Below, piece by piece: positions 1-6,249 of a stretch of DNA of 17,616 nt. The stretch lies in NCBI GenBank assembly GCA_009777685.1, contig WRLJ01000006.1, positions 1-17,616 of the forward strand. Direction: 5' to 3'. A program made the translations under genes and the position numbers. The notes below the pieces were generated by a model that made no database searches, was not told the origin of the DNA, and saw only the letters and a program-made list of their open reading frames with translations. Source of the stretch: Oscillospiraceae bacterium. Its GTDB lineage: Bacteria; Bacillota; Clostridia; Oscillospirales; UBA929. Each line of letters opens with the position of its first letter. Position 1 is the first letter of the stretch.

Positions 1-804
1 GCGGGCCTCCGGTTCGGCGCCGTCGTTGCGGTCGATCATCAGGGAATTGACATTCAGGGCGGTCACGCCCGACTCCGGCGTGAAATAGATGCCCAGAGAC
101 TGCATAAACCGCAGCGCCGGGACGCCGTTGATCTCCATGATGATGTTTTCATGGGACCTTGTAATGACCGCTTTTTGTTTTTTGATGCTTTCCGGGGGCA
201 AGCCCGCCATTTCAAAGCGCGGCTCAATCGGGCCGGCGAGCAGCAGGACGACGGCCCGGTCGGTGTAGCTTGTGCCGTTGTGCAGCGTCAGGGGAGTGCG
301 CGGGCCGTCAAAAAAGTCAAACGCCAGCGTTCCGAACACCGGCAGGCCCGCGGCCGCCTGAAACAGCAGGCCGCACATCACGCGGTCGTCCGTGTTCGGC
401 AGCATCGGCAGAAACGCGAGAGCCAGCTTCGGCTCCGCCGTCAGCTTGTCCCGCGCTTCGGAAAACAGCCTGTCATAGCTCTCCTGTTCGTTGTCCAGCA
501 GAGACTCCGACAGCGCGACGGCAAACTCCGCCTCGTCGCTGGTCAGCACCGCCATGCACAGCATGGGCGCCTCCGCCGAGCCGCGCACGCCGCCGGCCGT
601 CGTATTGCAGCCCGCGACCTCAAAGGGCATCGCCCCGCATATCGCCGCCGCCGCGCCGCTCTGCATAAACTCCAGCGTGCAGACCAGCATTCCCACGCTG
701 TTTTTCATGGCGCTGCGCTCAAAATCCAGTTGCCGGAGGATCTCGCGCGCGGCGGCCTCCCCGTCGTCAACCTCCCGGGTTGACGCGGTCAGCATTTTGA
801 TCAC
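1..804 (-). CDS. FIST-domain signal-transduction sensor protein (3'-truncated by window edge)
   Basis: The reading frame is open from a GTG at 804 to the left edge (268 codons, no stop), so the C-terminus is missing. GTG is chosen because a GGAGG lies 7 nt upstream; an ATG four codons in (795) is the alternative. The protein opens MLTASTREVDDGEAAA from that ATG, followed by a strand such as SVGMLVCTLEF, a GCNTTAGGVRG turn and LCMAVLTSD. This pattern is typical of the FIST N domain, with FIST_C starting near LGIYFTPESG. FIST domains are cytosolic ligand-sensing modules (amino acids have been proposed as ligands) linked to two-component and cyclic-di-GMP signalling. The gene lies directly downstream of, and on the same strand as, an HD-GYP response regulator, which fits that role. 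Family assignment rests on remembered patterns. No output domain is visible in the part present. Confidence 0.72.
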   Translation of the reverse strand, partial: MIKMLTASTREVDDGEAAAREILRQLDFERSAMKNSVGMLVCTLEFMQSGAAAAICGAMPFEVAGCNTTAGGVRGSAEAPMLCMAVLTSDEAEFAVALSESLLDNEQESYDRLFSEARDKLTAEPKLALAFLPMLPNTDDRVMCGLLFQAAAGLPVFGTLAFDFFDGPRTPLTLHNGTSYTDRAVVLLLAGPIEPRFEMAGLPPESIKKQKAVITRSHENIIMEINGVPALRFMQSLGIYFTPESGVTALNVNSLMIDRNDGAEPEAR

Positions 805-852
805 GGCACAACCTCCCTGGCGGCAAACGCGGAGCGTCCGCCGAAGTGAAAA

Positions 853-904
853 ATGGAAAATGGAAAATCAAAAATGGAAAAATTCTTCATTTTCCATTTC
901 CCAT
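853..904. repeat. AT-rich imperfect inverted repeat of ATGGAAA-type units
   Basis: In the 125-bp gap between the HD-GYP and FIST genes, ATGGAAAATGGAAAAT (853-868) pairs with ATTTTCCATTTCCCAT (889-904) at 15 of 16 positions, with a 20-nt loop. Extra ATGGAAA units occur inside the loop and the arm continues toward 911. Read on the minus strand, the second arm is followed by a T-rich stretch, so the element could act as a terminator or attenuator between the two genes. It could equally be a dispersed simple palindromic repeat. No coding sequence is seen here. Confidence 0.6.
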
Positions 905-929
905 TCTCCATCGGTCAATGGCCTGGGGG

Positions 930-2006
930 CTAAACGGCGCGCTGGGCGATTTCCCTGAACTGGTCGGACACATCGGCAAAAACGTCGACGAGGGCCGGAT
1001 CGAAGTGGGTGCCGCGGCCGTCGATGATGATGCGGACGGAATCCTCGTGGCTGAAAGCGGGCTTATAGGGCCTTACGGAAATCAGCGCGTCGTACACGTC
1101 GGCGATTGCCATCAGGCGGCCCGGCAGGGGGATGTCCCGGCCGCGCAGGCCGTTGGGATAGCCCGATCCGTCCCATTTTTCGTGATGCGAGCTAACAAAC
1201 ACCTTGGCGTGGCGGAAAAATTCCGGATCCTCCGCGGTGCGCTCGATGCGGTCGATCAGCTCCAGGCCGTAGACCGTGTGCTTTTTCATCTCGTCGAATT
1301 CCTCCGGATCGTAGCGGCCCGGCTTTTTCAGGAGGATATCGCTGACGGCGATCTTGCCCACGTCATGCAGCTGCGAGGAGGGAATCAGCATGTCCACGTC
1401 CCAGTCGGTGATCAGCTCGGGGTACAGCCCGCGGCGGGTCAGCTCCGAGATCAGCAGCTTTATATACCCCTGCGTGCGGACGACATGCCCGCCGGTGATG
1501 TCGTCGCGGAACTCCACAAGCTCCGCCACCGTGTTCAGGACGGCGTTCTGCAGGGCGTAAATGCGCTCGGTCTTTTCCCGCACAAGGTCCAGCAGATTGT
1601 CATTGTAGCGCTGCAGCTGCCGATGCTGTTCGCGCAGCAGCAGGTGCGTTTCCACGCGCTTTTGCAGCAGCGGCGGAGAAAAGGGCTTTGCGATATAATC
1701 CACCGCGCCCATGCTCAGGCCCTCCAGCTCGCTGCCCGCGTCGCGGCGCACGGTGAGGAAAACCACGGGAACGGCCGAAAGCCGCGCGTCCGATTTCAGC
1801 TTGCGGATCGTCTCATAGCCGTTCATGCCGGGCATTTCAATGTCCAGCAGAATTAAGTCGGGCATGACCTGCTCCAAAATCAGGAACAGCTTTTCCGCCG
1901 ACGGAACGGTGATCACGGTGTACCGGTCGCTCAGCGCGTTGCGGCCGATCGACAGATTGGTCAGGTCGTCATCCACCAATATAATTTTGTGGCGGGTCCG
2001 GGTCAT
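930..2006 (-). CDS. Response regulator with HD-GYP cyclic-di-GMP phosphodiesterase domain
   Basis: This 358-aa protein has two domains. The receiver domain (about residues 6-120) has the acidic pocket VDDD (12-14), phospho-acceptor D55 in LLDIEMPG, T85, and K107 in AKPF. The HD-GYP domain (about 165-355) retains the full metal and substrate set: GGHVVR, the HD pair in LHDVGKIAV, KKHTVYG, SHHEKWDGSGYPNGL and ADVYDAL. It should therefore be an active phosphodiesterase hydrolysing cyclic di-GMP, or a related dinucleotide, under control of phosphorylation. The ATG at 2006 is chosen over an upstream in-frame ATG (2060) because AGGGGGG precedes it at a normal distance and the receiver fold starts immediately. 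No cognate histidine kinase is adjacent. The downstream FIST protein is a likely functional partner, although an AT-rich palindrome separates them. Confidence 0.93.
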   Translation of the reverse strand: MTRTRHKIILVDDDLTNLSIGRNALSDRYTVITVPSAEKLFLILEQVMPDLILLDIEMPGMNGYETIRKLKSDARLSAVPVVFLTVRRDAGSELEGLSMGAVDYIAKPFSPPLLQKRVETHLLLREQHRQLQRYNDNLLDLVREKTERIYALQNAVLNTVAELVEFRDDITGGHVVRTQGYIKLLISELTRRGLYPELITDWDVDMLIPSSQLHDVGKIAVSDILLKKPGRYDPEEFDEMKKHTVYGLELIDRIERTAEDPEFFRHAKVFVSSHHEKWDGSGYPNGLRGRDIPLPGRLMAIADVYDALISVRPYKPAFSHEDSVRIIIDGRGTHFDPALVDVFADVSDQFREIAQRAV

Positions 2007-2074
2007 GGCCAGTCCCCCCTTGTGACAAATCAAACAGCGCGGGTTTTCACCGCGCCGCACAAAACAGCCACTCC

Positions 2075-2103
2075 ATTATAGCACACACCGCGTCAAAGGG
2101 CAA
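2075..2103 (-). promoter_or_regulatory. Sigma-A promoter (extended -10) of the HD-GYP gene
   Basis: On the minus strand TTGCCC (2103-2098) and TATAAT (2080-2075) are separated by exactly 17 bp. A TG one base before the -10 makes an extended -10 element. Transcription would start near 2068, about 60 nt upstream of the ATG at 2006. The perfect -10, spacing and TG motif compensate for a 4/6 match at -35. Confidence 0.7.
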
Positions 2104-2170
2104 TTCTGCGGCGGCATACGCAACTGCCAAAATGCCGCTGGATTTTTTGGTTATTTTGACGGATAATTTG

Positions 2171-2292
2171 CTAGTACAAGGCAACATCTAAAATACGACG
2201 TCTATGCAGGGACGCCATATATGGCGTCCGCGGGCGGCCGGGACGGCCGCCCCTGCAACCGGCATAAACCCTTAGATGTCACGGCGTACTAG
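2171..2292. repeat. 122-bp palindromic MITE-like repeat, copy 1
   Basis: The element is bounded by CTAG and has imperfect terminal inverted repeats: the left end begins CTAGTACAAGGCAACATCTAA-like and the right end mirrors it (15 of 21 positions). It encloses two strong hairpins. One is a perfect 20-bp palindrome at 2210-2229 (arms GGACGCC/GGCGTCC around an ATATAT centre). The other is 2232-2252 (arms GGGCGGCC/GGCCGCCC, loop GGGAC). TGCAGG and CCTGCA flank the hairpin pair as a further inverted pair. A near-identical core occurs at 6246-6366. No ORF is present, so it is either a non-autonomous mobile element or a structured intergenic repeat. It lies in the 357-bp non-coding stretch between the xylanase terminator and the HD-GYP promoter; the remainder (2104-2170) shows nothing recognisable. 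Confidence 0.85.
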
Positions 2293-2316
2293 TATATAGA
2301 ACATTTTTTCCGCAGA

Positions 2317-2353
2317 CAAAAGCAGGCCGGTGCGCTCCGCGCGCCGGCCTGCT
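2317..2353 (-). terminator. Rho-independent terminator of the xylanase unit
   Basis: Just after the xylanase stop codon, the minus strand reads AGCAGGCCGG, a 13-nt GC-rich loop, then CCGGCCTGCT followed by TTTTGTC. This is a perfect 10-bp stem (2353-2344 with 2330-2321) with a short U-tract. The stem is strong but the U-run is only four residues. Confidence 0.75.
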
Positions 2354-2363
2354 TCAAAAGACC

Positions 2364-4262
2364 TTATTTTTTCTTCTTTTTCAGCACAATGACGATGACG
2401 ACCGCGACGCCGGCCGCGACCAGAACCCCGGCGATGAGAAGCCCGATCAGCCAGCCCGAGGCGCCGCTGTCCGCGTCAGGCGCGGCGGTCGGAGCCGGAG
2501 TTGGAGTCGGAGCGGCGGTCGGGGCGGGGGTTTCCGCGGGCGGGTCCGTCTCCGCGGGCGGATCGCTCTCCGCCGGAACGGCGGGGACGTCGCCGGCGAT
2601 CAGGCTGCGGTAATTGACGGGGTCAAGCACGGCATAGAACGCGGCCTTTGCCTTGTTGTTCCGGTCGAACAGAAGCGGATGGCGGTCACTGCGCCAGCTT
2701 TGGTTGTCGGTGACGCCCCAGAGCGTGACGCGGGTGATCAGCCGCTTGGACTCGTTCGGGTTGGCCGGTCCGGCCGCGTACTCCCGGTAAAGCTCGAACA
2801 GTTTTGCGTAAATGTCGGCCTGATACAGCTGCTCCTCTTCCGTCATGGCGTCCTTCCCGCGGGACCGTTCGATCGTGACGTCAAGCTCCGTTACGCTGAC
2901 CTCGATGCCGGGGATGGTCGCGAACAGCTCGACCGAGCGGCGGACGTCCTCGGGATTGGTGCTGGCGTTGTAGTGCGCCTGCATACCGATGCCGTCAATC
3001 GGGACGCCTCGGCTTTGAAAATCCCTGACCATGTCGTGGATGTTCTGGGCTTTGTTCGGGTTGTCGTCGTTGAAATCGTTGTAATACAGCTTGATATCGG
3101 GCCGCCCGATGGCGTTGCGCATCTCGTCGGCCTTGCGGAACGCGATTTCGATGAACTCGGCGCCGAGGGCGGTGTACCATCCCTCGTGGGTTCTCAGATT
3201 GGAGTCCCATCGCCCGGGGCCGCCGTCGTTGGTGAAGGCCTCGTTGACGACGTCGACGGCGATGATGTCCGGCCCGACATGCCGCATTACATTTTCAATG
3301 TGCGTCTCCAGGCGCTCGACGGCTTTGTCCTTGTCGCTCCACATCCATGCCGGGCTTTGGGAATGCCAGGCCAGCGTGTGCCCGATGAGGCTGAGCTGAT
3401 TTGCCTTCAGCGTCGTGAGCATCCGGTCCACCGCGTCGAAGGTATAGGTACCTTCTACATTCTGCGTGGCATTCGGTTTCATTTCATTTTCAAAGGTAAA
3501 GGCGTTGAAATGCTTGGTCGTCAGCTCGAAACGCTTGCCCGACAGCCCGGTGGCGCCGCCGGCCGTGCCCAGCAGAAAGTAGTCGGCGTATGCGTCCTTC
3601 AGCGAGGGCAGATCCGTCTCGACCTCGGTATCCTCGCCGGTATCGAAGTCGGAGATGGAGAGGTTGTCCAGATACCACACCTCGGGGTGCGATCCGAAAT
3701 CGTTGGTATAAAAGCGGAAATCAAGGTACGTGATCTCATCGCCCAGCGGGGCGGTGTTGAATAGGACCTGCTGCCATTCGTTGTAGGTGACATAGCCGGC
3801 GGTCGCGTCGCTGTTGGGCCATTTGTACTCGTTGTCGCCGGCGTTCCCGTTGATGAGGATGCCCGGGCCCATCAGAACGCGCTTGCCCTCGACGTCCTTG
3901 TTGCCCGCCTCGGGCACATAAAACCAGGCGCTGATGGTGTAATTGGTATCGGCGGGGAGCGGGTCGGCGAGGGTCAGGCGGACGCCGTTGGGGATGCTCA
4001 TGTAGCTTGTGTCCGGGATATGGCTGACCTTGAAGGAAGCGCCGTCGCCGTCCTGGTCTAGCTCCCCTGTGACGATGCCTCCCTCGGCGTTCTCATTGGG
4101 CAGGAACGAGGCGCCCGCGGCTTCCAGCGCCGCCATTTCGGCTTCGGTAAAGCCAAAGGTGAACGGCAGGACCGTTTCCGCCGCCGCCTGCGGCCCCATC
4201 GCCGGAACCAGCGCCAGTGCCAGCGCCAGAACGCACAGGGTAGACAGGATTCGTTTTGTCAT
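2364..4262 (-). CDS. Secreted, membrane-anchored GH10 endo-1,4-beta-xylanase with N-terminal CBM
   Basis: This 632-aa protein opens with a signal peptide (residues 1 to about 28, cleavage near QAAA/ET). A beta-sandwich carbohydrate-binding region (about 30-215, CBM4/9/22-like, ending EVWYLDNLSISD) follows. The GH10 barrel (about 222-555) carries TFENEMKPN, HTLAWHSQSPAW, acid/base E341 in DVVNEAF, nucleophile E459 in SVTELDV, and LWGVTDNQSW. It should hydrolyse internal beta-1,4-xylosidic bonds in xylan. After a Pro/Ala/Thr/Glu-rich linker, the C-terminus is one hydrophobic segment (about 605-626) ending KKKKK, a membrane stop-transfer anchor rather than an LPXTG, SLH or dockerin module. The ATG at 4262 follows GGAGGG by 7 nt. 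It starts 13 bp after the upstream membrane-protein gene, so the two are probably one transcript, and a terminator follows. Confidence 0.95.
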   Translation of the reverse strand: MTKRILSTLCVLALALALVPAMGPQAAAETVLPFTFGFTEAEMAALEAAGASFLPNENAEGGIVTGELDQDGDGASFKVSHIPDTSYMSIPNGVRLTLADPLPADTNYTISAWFYVPEAGNKDVEGKRVLMGPGILINGNAGDNEYKWPNSDATAGYVTYNEWQQVLFNTAPLGDEITYLDFRFYTNDFGSHPEVWYLDNLSISDFDTGEDTEVETDLPSLKDAYADYFLLGTAGGATGLSGKRFELTTKHFNAFTFENEMKPNATQNVEGTYTFDAVDRMLTTLKANQLSLIGHTLAWHSQSPAWMWSDKDKAVERLETHIENVMRHVGPDIIAVDVVNEAFTNDGGPGRWDSNLRTHEGWYTALGAEFIEIAFRKADEMRNAIGRPDIKLYYNDFNDDNPNKAQNIHDMVRDFQSRGVPIDGIGMQAHYNASTNPEDVRRSVELFATIPGIEVSVTELDVTIERSRGKDAMTEEEQLYQADIYAKLFELYREYAAGPANPNESKRLITRVTLWGVTDNQSWRSDRHPLLFDRNNKAKAAFYAVLDPVNYRSLIAGDVPAVPAESDPPAETDPPAETPAPTAAPTPTPAPTAAPDADSGASGWLIGLLIAGVLVAAGVAVVIVIVLKKKKK

Positions 4263-4275
4263 GGTATGCCCTCCA

Positions 4276-5559
4276 TTATGTTTTTATCTGAAAACGCACA
4301 CGGTTGTGCAGCGTCTCCATTCCGTTGACGACGACGGGCCGCCCGAGGTATTCCGGTTCCCAGAAATGCGTGCTGGAGGCCCAGCGGTCGCTGTTGATTT
4401 CCAAAATCACGGCGCTTGTGTCCTTGGGGAGCGCGTAGAGAACGTCGTGGTGGTACGCGCCGCCGGGCGCGAGCAGGACCAGGGGGTTATCCGGCGGGAT
4501 GTAGTTGCATTCCGTCTCCCCCAGCGGCGTCAGGGCGGTCGCGGTCAGGTTCGGCTCCCGTTTGCCGAGGTGCAGCAGGACCGGCATGTCCTCGTTCAGG
4601 TTTTCAAACAGCAGCGTGACGTTTATTCCCCCGTCCCGTCCCGGATCGGCGCGTTCCAGCGTAACGCGGCAGCCGTCCAGAATCACGGAGCCGCCGAGCC
4701 TGTGGGTCCGTGCCAGGGCCTCCTCGGAGGTCGGCGGATACGGCTGCCACGGCGTTTGAGCGGTCTGACGCGCGTCCCGCGCGACCCACAGCGTCCCCAG
4801 GCAGAGCGCCGCCAGATAGAGGGCCAGCGGCCGGTGGATGGACCGCCTCGGGGCCAGGCCGGGCAGGTCCCGCAAATCGGCGTAGTCGTCGCCGCGCATG
4901 GCGGGAAAAATAAATACGCCCGTCCGCTGTTCTAGCTCTTGCAGAAGCGTGACGCTGTCGGTATAATAAAGCGGGATGTCCACAAAAAAATCCTTGTCTT
5001 GACGGCGTTCGGGGTCCGGAAAGCCGACCATGCCCCGCGGCGCGCGCGGCCACGCTTTGGGCGGCGGCTTGCGGCAGCCCTCCTCGCGGTGCCGCCCGTG
5101 TACGCGCAACGTTTTAGCGCCCCGGTCATAGTCCATGCGGGTCACGGCGTCATAGGGGACGGCCCAGATATACGTCGCGCCGGCGCTCCCGCTCCAGAAA
5201 CGGAGGTCCTTGCGCGTGACGCGGTAGGTCATCTCTGTCTCGCCCAGGTCCACGCGCTCGCCGGCGACCAGCAGGCGGCATGTCATGCGCCCCGTGAGCG
5301 CCAGCAGCGCCGTGACCGCCAACACCAGAAGGGTCAGACCCGCCGACGCGGCGAACGCCGCCCACATCAGCGATTCCGAGCGCCACCACAGCCCGAACAG
5401 CGGCACGCCGCACACGCCGGCGGCAACGCCGGTCCAAGCGCCGTACAGCAGCGCGGTCCGCCAGAAACGATGCTCCTCATGCGACGTCTCCAGCAGACGC
5501 AGGATGCGCGTGCGCCGGACCGCGTCCGATTCAAATACGAAAGCAGTAGGTTGCTCCAT
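4276..5559 (-). CDS. Three-TM membrane protein of unknown function
   Basis: I do not recognise a named family for this 427-aa protein. It has a short charged cytosolic N-terminus and two TM helices close together (about 32-59 and 64-89). A cytosolic segment (about 91-215) follows whose hydrophobic pattern (TYIWAVPYDAVTRMDYD, then TLRVHG) resembles bacterial PH-like/YcxB-type domains. A third TM helix lies at about 244-260, and a C-terminal, probably extracytoplasmic, beta-rich domain (about 275-427) carries an NVTLLFENLNEDMPVLL-like strand reminiscent of DUF4352 domains. The domain comparisons are inference from pattern only. The start at 5559 has a GGAG 10 nt upstream. A consensus promoter precedes it and the GH10 xylanase gene follows by 13 bp, suggesting co-expression with polysaccharide use, although the protein itself shows no carbohydrate-binding signature. 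Confidence 0.85.
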   Translation of the reverse strand: MEQPTAFVFESDAVRRTRILRLLETSHEEHRFWRTALLYGAWTGVAAGVCGVPLFGLWWRSESLMWAAFAASAGLTLLVLAVTALLALTGRMTCRLLVAGERVDLGETEMTYRVTRKDLRFWSGSAGATYIWAVPYDAVTRMDYDRGAKTLRVHGRHREEGCRKPPPKAWPRAPRGMVGFPDPERRQDKDFFVDIPLYYTDSVTLLQELEQRTGVFIFPAMRGDDYADLRDLPGLAPRRSIHRPLALYLAALCLGTLWVARDARQTAQTPWQPYPPTSEEALARTHRLGGSVILDGCRVTLERADPGRDGGINVTLLFENLNEDMPVLLHLGKREPNLTATALTPLGETECNYIPPDNPLVLLAPGGAYHHDVLYALPKDTSAVILEINSDRWASSTHFWEPEYLGRPVVVNGMETLHNRVRFQIKT

Positions 5560-5641
5560 AAGCCATCGTCTCCGCTGATCTGAAAGCCAGGGATGTTTCG
5601 GGATCGCCGCCGCGGCCGCGTTTCCCGCCCTGCCGATACCT

Positions 5642-5653
5642 ATACAATTGTAT
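5642..5653. promoter_or_regulatory. Candidate operator palindrome at the xylanase-unit promoter
   Basis: ATACAATTGTAT is a perfect 12-bp palindrome spanning the expected transcription start of the minus-strand promoter at 5652-5680, and it abuts the -10 element. That position suits a repressor site. The binding protein is unknown and no regulator gene is adjacent. Confidence 0.35.
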
Positions 5654-5680
5654 TATAGTACAGACCGGCGCGAAAATCAA
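5652..5680 (-). promoter_or_regulatory. Sigma-A promoter of the membrane protein-xylanase unit
   Basis: On the minus strand TTGATT (5680-5675) and TATAAT (5657-5652) have a 17-bp spacer. Transcription would begin near 5645, leaving a leader of about 85 nt before the ATG at 5559. It is divergent from the arg promoter about 100 bp away. Confidence 0.75.
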
Positions 5681-5747
5681 TCCTGAATAATTCTGACATA
5701 AAAAACGCGCTCCCGGACGCGCGGCGTGGAATAAATGCAAAATAGGG

Positions 5748-5765
5748 CTTGCATGTTTATTCATG
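5748..5765. promoter_or_regulatory. ARG box 1 (ArgR/AhrC operator)
   Basis: The minus strand of these 18 bases reads CATGAATAAACATGCAAG. It matches the Bacillus ARG-box consensus CATGAATAAAAATKCAAK at 17 of 18 positions. It overlaps the -35 element and spacer of the promoter at 5749-5777, so an arginine-bound ArgR hexamer here would block polymerase. The match was found by eye against a remembered consensus. Its position upstream of an arginine gene cluster strongly supports it. Confidence 0.8.
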
Positions 5766-5777
5766 ATGTGTTATAAT
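5749..5777 (+). promoter_or_regulatory. Sigma-A promoter of the GNAT-arg gene cluster
   Basis: TTGCAT (5749-5754), a 17-bp spacer and a perfect TATAAT (5772-5777) give a near-consensus promoter. Transcription would start near 5784, about 22 nt before the GNAT start codon. The promoter lies inside two candidate ARG boxes, so arginine repression is expected. No other good promoter was seen upstream of argC. Confidence 0.82.
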
Positions 5778-5785
5778 TATTCAAA
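5768..5785. promoter_or_regulatory. Weak ARG box 2, tandem with box 1
   Basis: The minus strand reads TTTGAATAATTATAACAC. It keeps the TGAAT half-site and AT-rich centre but not the second half (11 of 14 positions of TGAATWWWWATTCA). It lies 2 bp from box 1, the kind of 2-3 bp spacing known for paired ARG boxes bound by one ArgR hexamer, and covers the -10 element. A -10 region is AT-rich anyway, so the match could partly be chance. Confidence 0.45.
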
Positions 5786-5805
5786 ATCGCGCGGGAGGGG
5801 ACGGC

Positions 5806-6249
5806 ATGAGCGAAATCAGAACCATGACGACCGGCGACTATGAGGCCGTTTACCGTCTGTGGCGGGATACGCCCGGCATGGGGCTGAACACGCTGGACGA
5901 TTCCGCGGAGGGTGTGGCCCGATATCTGGCCCGCAACCCCGGCACGTGCTTTGTCGCGGAGCGGAACGGAGAGATTGTCGGCGTCATTTTAAGCGGGCAC
6001 GACGGGCGCCGGGGCTTTATCTACCACGCGGCGGTCAGGGTTTCGGAACGGGGCAAGGGCGTCGGAGGGGCGCTGGTGGACCGCGCGGTGGACGCGCTGA
6101 AACAGGAGGGCATACACAAGGCCGCCCTCGTCGCCTACGGAACCAATGAGACGGGCAACGCATTTTGGGAAAAACGCGGTTTTACAAGGCGGGCGGATCT
6201 GGTATACCGCAACCGGGACCTCAGCCCGCTGACGTACATCAAGACCTAG
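5806..6249 (+). CDS. GNAT-family N-acetyltransferase at the head of the arginine cluster
   Basis: This 147-aa single-domain GNAT protein is of typical length. The acetyl-CoA pyrophosphate loop is RGKGVG (residues 82-87) after the beta-4 strand FIYHAAVRV. The C-terminal motif NAFWEKRGF is typical of the fold, and HDGRRGFIYH (65-74) resembles the YpeA-like subgroup. A GGAGGGG sits just upstream of the ATG. The substrate is not evident from sequence. Position behind an ARG-box promoter and ahead of argC makes an arginine-pathway role attractive, for example a short N-acetylglutamate synthase (glutamate + acetyl-CoA) or acetylation of a pathway intermediate; this is inference. The TAG stop codon lies within the left end of palindromic repeat copy 2, so the last codons may have been altered by that insertion. 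Confidence 0.9.
   Translation: MSEIRTMTTGDYEAVYRLWRDTPGMGLNTLDDSAEGVARYLARNPGTCFVAERNGEIVGVILSGHDGRRGFIYHAAVRVSERGKGVGGALVDRAVDALKQEGIHKAALVAYGTNETGNAFWEKRGFTRRADLVYRNRDLSPLTYIKT

Noticed and set aside
930..1856. Long plus-strand ORF (846-1856) opposite the HD-GYP gene
   Set aside because: Fully antisense to a gene with intact domain motifs; the protein is low-complexity His/Val/Gln-rich, as expected from the complement of GC-rich coding DNA.
2007..2060. 18-residue N-terminal extension of the HD-GYP protein
   Set aside because: The receiver domain starts right after the ATG at 2006, which has its own AGGGGGG ribosome binding site; the extension is atypical of receivers.
2679..3764. 361-codon plus-strand ORF
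   Set aside because: Antisense to the GH10 catalytic domain; no recognisable motif and no ribosome binding site.
5725..5742. Possible third ARG box (TGGAATAAATGCA)
   Set aside because: The half-sites are one base too close and several consensus positions are missing; not distinguishable from AT-rich background.
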